From Comamonadaceae bacterium (GTDB lineage: Bacteria; Pseudomonadota; Gammaproteobacteria; Burkholderiales; Burkholderiaceae_C), in assembly GCA_947452325.1 (NCBI GenBank), contig CANGCZ010000022.1:1-13370 (forward strand): a stretch of 13,370 bases of DNA, in the 5' to 3' direction. Below, piece after piece: positions 5,694-12,853 of the stretch. The notes under the pieces are model-generated. The model was not told where the DNA came from. It did not search any database and was given only the letters and a program-made list of their open reading frames with translations. Each line of letters starts with the position of its first letter. The first letter of the stretch is position 1. Made by a program: the position numbers and the translations under genes.

Positions 5694-6800
5694 ATGAAAC
5701 TTTCCACCATCATGTCAGTGGCGATTTCGCTGCTGATGGGTTCCGCGATTGCCCAGGAAGGCACGCAACACCACGCCTTGAAAGGCCCGATTGACGACAA
5801 CGCGCTGACCTGGGCTCCTACCCAGTGGGGCAAAGATGACCGTATCGGCAGTGCCAACCACACCAGAAGCCCTGGGAATATTGCGCGCGCTTTGTCTACC
5901 GTCAAGCAAAACAAATCCATCACCATCGGCAAGCACTACCACTCTGAAGCCCCTGGTTTTGGTCCCCGCAAGTGGAACATGTTCATCCCCGGAACCCCGA
6001 CAGGCGGTCCATTCGGCAAAAACGCATTGGTCTACCACGACGAATTGGTGCTGACTCAAATCGGTCAGATCCAAACTCAGTTCGACGGCCCTGGCCACAT
6101 TTATGTCAACACCTCCAAAGGCCCGATGGGCTACAACGGCGTCATTAGCTGGGACGCCTATGAGCGTGGCGCTGGCGGCCAAGTCGTTGGCATGGGCCCG
6201 CATGGCGTAGAAAACATTGCTGAAGTCGGCTTTGTGTGCCGTCTGGTGGTGTTGGATGCCGTGGCTTACCGTAAGTCACAAGGCAAACTGTCTTCCACGG
6301 CTGAAATGCTGCCCATTCCCCGCAAGCCTGGCGACATCGGCATCATCACCGCTGACGACGTTCAAGCCATTGTGAAAGCGCAAGGCATGAAAGAAATCGG
6401 TGCCGGCGACTGTGTGGCTTTGCACACCGGTCAAGGCAATACTTGGGGCGCATCTCGCTACAAGTCTATGACCTCTGAGCAACGTGCTGCCGCCCGTGCC
6501 ATGTTTGCCGATGGCGAACCCGGTTTTGGTATCAGTGCTTGCCAGTACATGGCCAGCCGCAATATCGCTTTGACCATGGGTGACACCTCTGCCAACGATG
6601 CACAACCCGGCAACGAAATCGAAGGTTATGCCGTTCCCTGCCATACCGAAATGCAAACACGTCGCGGTATCTGGAACCTGGAAAACGTCGACACAGAAAG
6701 CCTGATCAATGCAGGCGTGAAAGAGGGCGCCTTCATTTGGGCACCTCTGAAAATCATCGGTGCTACCGGCTCTCCCGGCAACCCTATGGTTTTGTATTAA
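5694..6800 (+). CDS. Exported cyclase family protein (kynurenine formamidase-like fold)
   Basis: A 368-residue protein. The ATG at 5694 has a strong AAGGAG ribosome-binding site and opens a Sec signal peptide (MKLSTIMSVAISLLMGSAIA, cut before QEG); an upstream ATG at 5631 would hide it. The body matches the cyclase family (PF04199-type metal-dependent hydrolases, which include kynurenine formamidase): TQFDGPGHIY at 128-137 holds the metal-ligand D and H, GDCVALHTGQ is at 238-247, and PCHTEMQTRRGIWNLENVD at 315-333. The classical HxGTHxD is replaced by QTQFDGPGH, as I recall for the longer cyclase subgroup, not an obvious loss. Expected action: hydrolysis of an amide or cyclic ester in the periplasm; substrate unknown. 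It faces away from the NosR-like gene and converges on the catabolic-looking minus-strand set. Confidence 0.88.
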   Translation: MKLSTIMSVAISLLMGSAIAQEGTQHHALKGPIDDNALTWAPTQWGKDDRIGSANHTRSPGNIARALSTVKQNKSITIGKHYHSEAPGFGPRKWNMFIPGTPTGGPFGKNALVYHDELVLTQIGQIQTQFDGPGHIYVNTSKGPMGYNGVISWDAYERGAGGQVVGMGPHGVENIAEVGFVCRLVVLDAVAYRKSQGKLSSTAEMLPIPRKPGDIGIITADDVQAIVKAQGMKEIGAGDCVALHTGQGNTWGASRYKSMTSEQRAAARAMFADGEPGFGISACQYMASRNIALTMGDTSANDAQPGNEIEGYAVPCHTEMQTRRGIWNLENVDTESLINAGVKEGAFIWAPLKIIGATGSPGNPMVLY

Positions 6801-6840
6801 TCAATCTACGGCCTGATTTATTCAGGTCTTGAATGATGAC

Positions 6841-6873
6841 AAAGCACTTCCCGAAAGGGAAGTGCTTTTTTTT
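6841..6873 (+). terminator. Strong rho-independent terminator of the cyclase gene
   Basis: AAAGCACTTCCC (6841-6852) pairs perfectly with GGGAAGTGCTTT (6857-6868) around a GAAA tetraloop, and T continues to 6873. The stop codon of the converging gene (6872-6874) lies within the T-run. On the minus strand the same hairpin has a much weaker T-run but may also act for the other gene. Confidence 0.93.
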
Positions 6874-7411
6874 AGCGCTTTTCAATCAGGAAAAAATATT
6901 CAGGCGCACAATCGGGCGCGCACACCACCGCCCAGCCTGCTTCTTCACTGTTAAAGCCGAAATAAATTTGGGTTTCGTCTTTGATATCGTTCACCGTATC
7001 CATGCGAATCATTTTCTTCGGTGCTTGCTTATCAGGGAAATTGCGAAGATTTTTGAAGATGGTCTCATAGGCTTCTTGACGTTCGGCAGCATCTGCCTCG
7101 TATGCAGAAATGCGTCTGAAAAAGCGAATACCAGGCTCGGATTTTCGGGTTCTGGGTGAAAAGGCTGAAATAAACGGACGGTCAAAATAACTGTTGGGAT
7201 AACGCCATGTCCAATCATCGTTGTTGCTGATAAATTGATTGCAATCAATAGACGTCATGAAGTCCAAAATTTTGGGAAAAGTGAAATTGAACAATGTGCG
7301 GCAATCCACTTGTTGCTCTTTCTCATCCGGTACCTGACCGTTGTGTGCCAAGACCGGACCACCCATCAGCAGGGCGGCTGTCATCACAGCCAATGTATTT
7401 TTTTTAAACAT
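6872..7411 (-). CDS. Exported hypothetical protein with four cysteines
   Basis: A 179-residue protein that I do not recognise. It begins with a clear Sec signal peptide (MFKKNTLAVMTAALLMGGPV then LA, cut before HNG), so the mature protein of about 157 residues is periplasmic or secreted. The mature part has four cysteines (C37, C57, C164, C168), suited to two disulfides, and is rich in aromatic residues (DDWTWRYPNSYFDRPF). AGGA lies 6 nt before the ATG. It is the last gene of the minus-strand set, 60 bp after the AroE-like gene, and ends in the shared terminator. The position suggests co-transcription with the transporter and dehydrogenase, but no motif points to a catalytic role. Confidence 0.75.
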   Translation of the reverse strand: MFKKNTLAVMTAALLMGGPVLAHNGQVPDEKEQQVDCRTLFNFTFPKILDFMTSIDCNQFISNNDDWTWRYPNSYFDRPFISAFSPRTRKSEPGIRFFRRISAYEADAAERQEAYETIFKNLRNFPDKQAPKKMIRMDTVNDIKDETQIYFGFNSEEAGWAVVCAPDCAPEYFFLIEKR

Positions 7412-7471
7412 GGTTTTTCCTGTTCTTAAAAGAAATCAATTTTAGGCTCACTCAATCGTTATGGGTTTAAG

Positions 7472-8308
7472 CTAATGAGATTCTTCATATAGCAAACGCA
7501 ATTCGTCCACAGATGCCTGGCCGAAACCGAAAAAACGCAAGTACTCAGGAATCATTTCAATCAGCATGTCACTGCCGGTTTGTATCCTGCACCCTTTTTC
7601 CAACGCGGCTTGTAGCCAAGGCGTGATTTCTTTCGTCAGCACCACATCTGCGGCTAAGCATTGCGAAGAAAGCCGCGAGGTATCCACCGGCAATGCGTCG
7701 TCTGGCTTCATGCCCAGCGGAGATGCGTTGATGACCATGTCCTGATCGGCAGGGTCGTGATTGCCTACAAAGACTTTGAGCTCAGGGAAAAAAGAATGCA
7801 AGCGGTGTTGCAGCGATACGGCAGCTGCTTGTTGCGGGTCGCACAGATTCAGCTCGGCAATGCCTGCTTCAGCCAATGAGGCGGCGATGGCGGAACCCAC
7901 GCCGCCGCAGCCGATCAGCAAAGCGCGTTTGCCAGTCACGGCTTGGCTTTTGCGTTTTAAACCAGCCACAAAACCCGCACCGTCAAATTGATCTCCCAGC
8001 AACTGCCCGTCAGGCAATTTCAATACCGCATTGCAAGCGCCTGCCACTTTGGCGCGTGTTGACAATTGATCAACCAAGACGCAGGTGCTGATCTTGTGCG
8101 GCATGGTCACCAGTGCCCCATGGTAATTGGTGGCGTTTCGCAATGCGGACAAAAAAGCAGAGTAGTGGTCTGACATCACGCCCATAGGTACCACGACGGC
8201 ATTGACGCCGTGACGGCTGAACCAGGGGTTGTAAATCAGCGGTGCTTTGAATGAATCCGTCGGAAAACCCAAGTGGGCAATCAAGCGGGTGTGTCCGTCT
8301 ATGCGCAT
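7472..8308 (-). CDS. Shikimate/quinate dehydrogenase-like protein (AroE family), divergent active site
   Basis: A 278-residue protein of AroE length. The catalytic lysine is present (VTMPHK, K72), as are GACNAV (N93), the substrate-site aspartate (GDQFDGAGF, D109), the nucleotide loop GCGGVGSA (133-140) and NASPLGM (194-200). Three expected substrate contacts differ: the SxSP signature aligns with FKAP (F20, A22), N-T-D is Q-F-D, and the C-terminal Gln of GxxMLxxQ is M252. After the second Rossmann strand the chain reads LCDPQQ instead of the NRT/NRS of NADP-dependent AroE; the aspartate (D157) suggests NAD, as in quinate-type relatives. It is therefore probably catabolic and may not use shikimate. 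ATG 8308 is chosen because it leaves 7 bp to the transporter stop; a TTG at 8344 would overlap it. Same transcription unit as the transporter. Confidence 0.85.
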   Translation of the reverse strand: MRIDGHTRLIAHLGFPTDSFKAPLIYNPWFSRHGVNAVVVPMGVMSDHYSAFLSALRNATNYHGALVTMPHKISTCVLVDQLSTRAKVAGACNAVLKLPDGQLLGDQFDGAGFVAGLKRKSQAVTGKRALLIGCGGVGSAIAASLAEAGIAELNLCDPQQAAAVSLQHRLHSFFPELKVFVGNHDPADQDMVINASPLGMKPDDALPVDTSRLSSQCLAADVVLTKEITPWLQAALEKGCRIQTGSDMLIEMIPEYLRFFGFGQASVDELRLLYEESH

Positions 8309-8315
8309 GCCTGTC

Positions 8316-9656
8316 TCAGTGTGAAGCCGTAACAGTGGCGTCAAGTTGTGCCATGCTCAGGTGGGATGTTTCGCGCGCGCTCCACACCGCGACAGCAGAC
8401 ACCAGCATGGCTGTCGAGGTAAACACGGCTACCGGCATCCAGCCGTTCACACCATCGGTGATCAGTGCGGCGCTGATAGAGGGTGCAAAGCCGCCCAATG
8501 CAAAACCGATTTGTGTGCCTATGGCCATGCCGGACAAACGGACCCGTGTGCTGAACATTTCGCCGTACAGCGATGGCCAGACCCCGTTGGCTGCGCTGTA
8601 AGTGATGCCCGAGAGCAAAATACCTAGCGCGAAAATCAGAGGGATGTTTTGCGTGCTGATGGCCCACAAATAAGGCCAGATCAGCAGACCGCAGCCTAAT
8701 GCCCCGAACATGAAAACCGGGCGTCTGCCTATGCGGTCTGACAGCATGGCCCAGCAAGGGATGGCCGCCAGCGCCACAAGGTTGGCGGCGACCAACACAC
8801 TCAGCATGGTGGTTCGTGGCATGTGCAAAGTGTTGACCGCATAAGACAGTGTGAACACGCTGAAGATGGTGCTGACCACTGAGACCAGTGCTGCAAAAAT
8901 AATACGCAGCACCTGGGTGCGGTAGTCTTGAAACAGTTCGATCAAAGGCGTTTGGCTTTTCATGGTGTGTGGATTGGCAAATCGCGGCGCTTCCGGCAGG
9001 CTGCGCCTGATCCATATGCCCACAATGACCACTACCGCGCTCAGCAAAAAAGGGATGCGCCAGCCCCAGCGCAATAAATCTGCTTCAGGCAATGCAGACA
9101 CAGGAATGAACACCAGCGTGGCCAAAATCAAACCAGCCTGGGTGCCGGACAAAGTGAAGCTGGAATAAAAGCCGCGTCTGTGGGCGGGCGCGTGCTCCAA
9201 AGTCATTGAATTTGCACCTGCTTGTTCGCCAGCTGCAGAAAAGCCTTGTAACAACCGCAGCAGCACCAACATGAGAGGTGCTGCAACACCGATCTCTTCG
9301 TAGGTAGGCAGCAACCCCACCAGAAAAGTAGACACACCCATGAGCAACAGGGTGAAAGTCAACACACGTTTGCGTCCGTAACGGTCGCCCACATGGCCGA
9401 GTATGAATGCGCCGACGGGTCGCGTGATGTAGGCAACACCGAAGGTGGCCAGGGCGGCCATAGATGCTATTTTCGGATCGTGGTTAGGGTAAAACAATTT
9501 GCCGAAAACCAAGGCGGCGGCTGTCCCGTAAATGAAAAAATCGTAATACTCCAGCGCACTGCCAATCCAACTGGCCAGAGCGGCTTTGCGCGATGCTTGC
9601 ACTGCAACGGAGGTATCAACCGGGGCTGTATGTTCAGAATCGCTGATTTGGTTCAT
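8316..9656 (-). CDS. MHS-family (metabolite:H+ symporter) MFS transporter
   Basis: A 446-residue, twelve-helix major facilitator protein. The MHS signature is clear: ASWIGSALEYYDFFIYG in the first helix region, the loop 2-3 motif GHVGDRYGRKR (87-97), and GFSAAGEQAGA (138-148), comparable to GFSxGGExGGA in ShiA, KgtP, ProP and CitA relatives. Such carriers import small organic acids or zwitterions (shikimate, 2-oxoglutarate, citrate, proline/betaine) with protons across the inner membrane. It lies between an oxygenase gene and an AroE-like gene, which fits uptake of their substrate, possibly a cyclic hydroxy acid, but the substrate is not readable from motifs. It is 52 bp from the upstream gene and 7 bp from the next. 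No strong ribosome-binding site precedes the ATG. Confidence 0.92.
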   Translation of the reverse strand: MNQISDSEHTAPVDTSVAVQASRKAALASWIGSALEYYDFFIYGTAAALVFGKLFYPNHDPKIASMAALATFGVAYITRPVGAFILGHVGDRYGRKRVLTFTLLLMGVSTFLVGLLPTYEEIGVAAPLMLVLLRLLQGFSAAGEQAGANSMTLEHAPAHRRGFYSSFTLSGTQAGLILATLVFIPVSALPEADLLRWGWRIPFLLSAVVVIVGIWIRRSLPEAPRFANPHTMKSQTPLIELFQDYRTQVLRIIFAALVSVVSTIFSVFTLSYAVNTLHMPRTTMLSVLVAANLVALAAIPCWAMLSDRIGRRPVFMFGALGCGLLIWPYLWAISTQNIPLIFALGILLSGITYSAANGVWPSLYGEMFSTRVRLSGMAIGTQIGFALGGFAPSISAALITDGVNGWMPVAVFTSTAMLVSAVAVWSARETSHLSMAQLDATVTASH

Positions 9657-9708
9657 GGGTTAGGGCGGTGTTAGGTCATTCAGTTCTAAGCGAAAAACGT
9701 ATCTGTGT

Positions 9709-10521
9709 TTAAGCCCGGCGGTGCCCGATGGTGAAATCATTCAAGCCGCACACATCCCGGCCTTTGAGCAGCCACAAAGGACGAGTGGCGAAATTCAGGT
9801 TCAAGCCGGTTTCACCTTTGGCCGGATGCAAACGGCGGTCAAAGTGCGAACTGGTAGGCATATAGCGTATGGCCACACCGGTGCGTCTGATGTTTGAAGT
9901 GTTGGCGTTGGCTCCGTGAATCATGTAGACATCGTGCAACGACATCTGTCCGGGTTGCAATTCCAGGTCCCGGGCAGCAGCGGGGTCAAAACTGTCTGTG
10001 TGAACAGATTGGTTGAGTGTCAATTCCACCCTGTCCTCATGCAAATGCGGGTATAGCACTTTGGCCGTGTGTGAACCGGGAATCACGCGTAGACAACCAT
10101 TGGACTTCAGGCTCGGCTCTAGCGCTATCCACACCGTGCAGGTGGCCAACGGCCGTATCGGCCAGTACTGTCCGTCCTGGTGCCAAGGCGTGGCGTATCC
10201 GTCTTCCGGGGGTTTGCAAAATACCTGGCAACCCCAGAGCGCAATATCACCGCCTATAACTTGCGACACCATGTCCACCAAAGGCGGGAACATGGCCAGA
10301 GCCAGAAAGCGTTGGCTGCCAATCACGCCGTCATCGTTTTTGCCCTCGATATGTGCGCTGACCAGTTTTTCCGGGCGTACCCCCGGGTTGGCGTCTATCA
10401 GTTGTTGTAAGGTGACTTGCAATTCACTCACCAACGCCATGGGCAATCGGTAGGAAGGCACCACATAGCCGTCGCGGCTGTAATCGTTGATTTCCTGCTC
10501 AGTCAATACGGGCGTGGCCAT
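9709..10521 (-). CDS. Phytanoyl-CoA dioxygenase (PhyH) family Fe(II)/2-oxoglutarate oxygenase
   Basis: A 270-residue protein. ATG 10521 is chosen because GGAG sits 6 nt upstream; a further ATG at 10548 adds nine unlikely residues. The PhyH fold is indicated by EINDYSRDGYVVP near the N-terminus, the iron ligands WHQDG (H114, D116) and distal H202 in MIHGANANTS, and the 2-oxoglutarate-binding arginine in the IRRTGVAIRYMP segment (211-222). TVWIALEPSLKSNGCLRVIPGSH, cut into two typical PhyH strands, also matches. With a complete facial triad the enzyme should hydroxylate a small molecule in the cytoplasm using O2 and 2-oxoglutarate. Bacterial members act on very diverse substrates, so none is named. 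It heads the packed set with the MHS transporter and the AroE-like dehydrogenase. Confidence 0.9.
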   Translation of the reverse strand: MATPVLTEQEINDYSRDGYVVPSYRLPMALVSELQVTLQQLIDANPGVRPEKLVSAHIEGKNDDGVIGSQRFLALAMFPPLVDMVSQVIGGDIALWGCQVFCKPPEDGYATPWHQDGQYWPIRPLATCTVWIALEPSLKSNGCLRVIPGSHTAKVLYPHLHEDRVELTLNQSVHTDSFDPAAARDLELQPGQMSLHDVYMIHGANANTSNIRRTGVAIRYMPTSSHFDRRLHPAKGETGLNLNFATRPLWLLKGRDVCGLNDFTIGHRRA

Positions 10522-10602
10522 GCATGTCTCCAGCTTGATTCCATCCATGTCAGTTTATAGATTGCCGACTCAGGGTTTCTACCTTTGCGGCAGCACAGGT
10601 CA

Positions 10603-10640
10603 ATAAAAAAGCCCCGCAACGTTGACACGCTGCAGGGCTT
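10603..10640 (-). terminator. Rho-independent terminator after the SMP-30-like gene
   Basis: On the minus strand, AAGCCCTGCA (plus 10631-10640) pairs with TGCGGGGCTT (plus 10609-10618) over 10 positions with one mismatch and is followed by TTTTTTATT. It lies 27 bp after the SMP-30-like stop and before the oxygenase gene, so the two are probably separate transcription units or partly attenuated. Confidence 0.85.
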
Positions 10641-10666
10641 GATCAGCCATGAAGACTTGACTCAGA

Positions 10667-11788
10667 TCAGCTCAGCGCATGACCTTGTGCATTCACGTAC
10701 AAAGCGTAAATGGAAGTAGAGCCGGTCATGAACAAACGGTTGCGCTTGGTGCCGCCGAAAGTCAGGTTGGCAATGACTTCAGGTGTGTGCAGGAAAGCCA
10801 GCAAAGTGCCATCAGGGTGATGGACACGCACGCCGTTGGTTTGCATGCCGCCCCAGCCCCAGCCGCACCACACGTTACCGTCAGTGTCGCAACGGATACC
10901 GTCGGTGAAACCAGGTGCGAAATCAGCAAATATTTTGGGGTTGCTGAGTTTCTGGTCTTTCACATCAAACACAATGATGTTGGCAGGGTTGCCGGGACCG
11001 TCGGTTGCGCCTGTGTCGACCACATAGCATTTCTTGAAGTCGGGTGAGAAGCAAATGCCGTTAGGACGACGCATGGGGCCTTCAGCTGCCACGGTCACTT
11101 TACCGTCCGGTGCAATGCGGTACACGCGTGTGGGCAGCTCGAACTCGGCCTTGTGGCCTTCGTATGGGCCCATGATGCCGTAGCCGGGATCGGTGAAGTA
11201 AATAGAGCCGTCCGGTGTGGTGGCTGCATCGTTAGGCGCATTGAGTTTTTTGCCGTCGAAGCTGTCACACAAAACAGTCCAGGTGCCGTCGTAATTGCGA
11301 CGACGCACACGGCGGGTGTCGTGTTCCATGGCGATCAAACGGCCGTGGATGTCACGGCTGTGGCCGTTGGAATAACCTGAATCAGATTGGAAAGTGCTGA
11401 CGGCACCGTTTTCTTCGTTCCAGCGCAGGACGCGGTTGTTAGGAATGTCGCTCCACAGCAAGCAGCCCCAGTCGCCCATCCAAACCGGGCCTTCGCACCA
11501 CAGCGCTGCGTCATGGCCTTGGCCGTGCCAAATGCGTTGCAATGTGGCATTGCCTTGGCGGCCGGTGAAGCGGCTGTCCAGCACTTCAAAGGCAGGCTCT
11601 GGGTAAGTCACAGGGTGGTTGCCGGTCCAGTCACGGCCTTGCTGGAATTTGTCTTCGGCGCTGGCGACAGAGGCTGTAGCAGCTGCCACACCTGCGGCCG
11701 CGCTGGCCAAAAAGCCGCGACGAGCCAGTGATTGGGGTTTTTCAGCCACAGTGTCAGTGACCTGGGCCTGTGTTGTTGTGGGTTTCAT
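10667..11788 (-). CDS. Tat-exported SMP-30/gluconolactonase-like protein
   Basis: A 373-residue protein. The N-terminus has a twin-arginine signal (SLARRGFLASAAAG, R23-R24, then an Ala-rich stretch ending ASA before EDKF), so it is predicted to be exported folded to the periplasm. The rest is a six-bladed beta-propeller of the SMP-30/gluconolactonase/LRE family: CEGPVW (E99), NAPNDAATTPDGSIYFTDPG (N186), RPNGICFSPD (N243) and FTDGIRCDTDGNVWCGW (D297) match the metal-binding Glu, Asn, Asn and Asp of the family. Expected activity is metal-dependent lactone hydrolysis; the exact lactone is unknown. AAGGAG lies 5 nt before the ATG. A good terminator follows. The gene may act with the oxygenase, transporter and dehydrogenase genes just downstream, but it is at least partly insulated from them. 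Confidence 0.9.
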   Translation of the reverse strand: MKPTTTQAQVTDTVAEKPQSLARRGFLASAAAGVAAATASVASAEDKFQQGRDWTGNHPVTYPEPAFEVLDSRFTGRQGNATLQRIWHGQGHDAALWCEGPVWMGDWGCLLWSDIPNNRVLRWNEENGAVSTFQSDSGYSNGHSRDIHGRLIAMEHDTRRVRRRNYDGTWTVLCDSFDGKKLNAPNDAATTPDGSIYFTDPGYGIMGPYEGHKAEFELPTRVYRIAPDGKVTVAAEGPMRRPNGICFSPDFKKCYVVDTGATDGPGNPANIIVFDVKDQKLSNPKIFADFAPGFTDGIRCDTDGNVWCGWGWGGMQTNGVRVHHPDGTLLAFLHTPEVIANLTFGGTKRNRLFMTGSTSIYALYVNAQGHALS

Positions 11789-11809
11789 GGTGTCTCCTTG
11801 ATTGAATGG

Positions 11810-11822
11810 CGTTACGCTAACG
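11810..11822. promoter_or_regulatory. Short palindrome upstream of the SMP-30-like gene
   Basis: CGTTA and TAACG form perfect 5-bp arms around CGC, 21 bp before the SMP-30-like start codon. The position suits an operator in the leader or promoter. The remainder of the 258-bp spacer 11789-12046 shows no gene that I can support. Confidence 0.3.
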
Positions 11823-12046
11823 ATAACCGGACTATGTTCAGCTTTTTTTGAGCCATCACAATCAGCGTATACCCTTTGTGTCGTCGAGTTTTGAAAAGGT
11901 ACTGGGTTGCTTGTGTGGTTATGAAAATTAGATTTTTTATTGACACTGAATTCAGGCTGTGATGCTCATGAGCGTGATGTATGTGCAGTTCAATCACAGC
12001 GTTTCGTCGGATTCATCAGGGCCACGTTGCTAAATCGTGTGTGTGA

Positions 12047-12853
12047 TCAAAGCCTTCTGATTTTGTCCAGCCGACAATCTTCATATTGACCACGTTGAAA
12101 CTCTACCCGTCCATGTTGCGCCATGACTTCTAAACGGTAGAACAAAAACACGTCTCCAACCGCAGAGTAACCGGAGTTGGCTTGGCAGGCGCCTGCAACC
12201 CGTGCTTGAAATTGCCATTCCTTGGTACACGATTCCAATAGGAATGCATCAAAGAAATCTTCAGGCACGCCGACAATTTTTTCATCTTGGTAGATACGCA
12301 AAACATGGTCTTGCAAGATTAGTTCGTGCCACTCATTGGCCAACTGCAACTTGTCTGAAGGGCTTAACGGACGCGCCATACTTTCTAAACAGGACAAGGC
12401 ATCAGGAGTAAAGCTACTTACCGTAGGAAATTTACCAGGATGCCAGGGTCTGAGCAAACACACATCTGCTTGCCACAGTTCTGTGTCGGGCCAGTGAGCA
12501 CAGACAGCGCGCAGCATCATTTGCTCGTTGGTGGTTTGTCCTGTCCATACAAGCGCGGCTTGTGATTTTGCGGGTGGAGGAAACAACACTTTCACACCAA
12601 GCACTTCTGGGTCAAACGCTTCATCTGGAAATGGTTCAGTTGCTGAAAAGTAGGAGTGGATTTTTCGGAAATAAACAAGTCTTGGTGAATAAGCATCCGT
12701 GAAGTGAAGATCTTTCAAAGGCCCTACATCTAAAGAATCGTAAAACAACACCATTCGGTGCTGAGGCCTGTTTTCGATCAATTCGGCCACGTTTTCTCCA
12801 CCGTTTGCACAGTAGCAGACATGGACCAAAGGCATGGAGGTATTCAGCGTCAT
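12047..12853 (-). CDS. DUF1835/DUF3658 domain protein
   Basis: A 268-residue protein. The N-terminal half (MPLVHVCYCANGGENVAELI, then VLFYDSLDVGPLKDL, later ALVWTGQTTNEQMMLRAV) resembles DUF1835, where an H(I/V)..G....L start, a D.L..GP segment and a (V)LW.......Q..L segment are typical. The C-terminal part (LSPSDKLQLANEWHELILQD, LRIYQDEKIVGVPEDFFDAFLL) resembles DUF3658, the usual partner domain. No molecular function is established for these domains that I can rely on. The ATG at 12853 overlaps the stop of the upstream DUF1501 gene (ATGA), implying translational coupling, which also favours this start over ATG 12835. There is no signal peptide, so it is probably cytoplasmic, unlike its coupled neighbour. 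Confidence 0.75.
   Translation of the reverse strand: MTLNTSMPLVHVCYCANGGENVAELIENRPQHRMVLFYDSLDVGPLKDLHFTDAYSPRLVYFRKIHSYFSATEPFPDEAFDPEVLGVKVLFPPPAKSQAALVWTGQTTNEQMMLRAVCAHWPDTELWQADVCLLRPWHPGKFPTVSSFTPDALSCLESMARPLSPSDKLQLANEWHELILQDHVLRIYQDEKIVGVPEDFFDAFLLESCTKEWQFQARVAGACQANSGYSAVGDVFLFYRLEVMAQHGRVEFQRGQYEDCRLDKIRRL

Noticed and set aside
11940..11968. A TTGACA hexamer on the plus strand in the 11789-12046 spacer.
   Set aside because: No acceptable -10 at 16-18 nt and no plus-strand gene follows.
11812..11997. A minus-strand open frame of 61 codons between the SMP-30-like and DUF1835 genes.
   Set aside because: No ribosome-binding site and low-complexity His-rich start, with no protein-like pattern; treated as intergenic.
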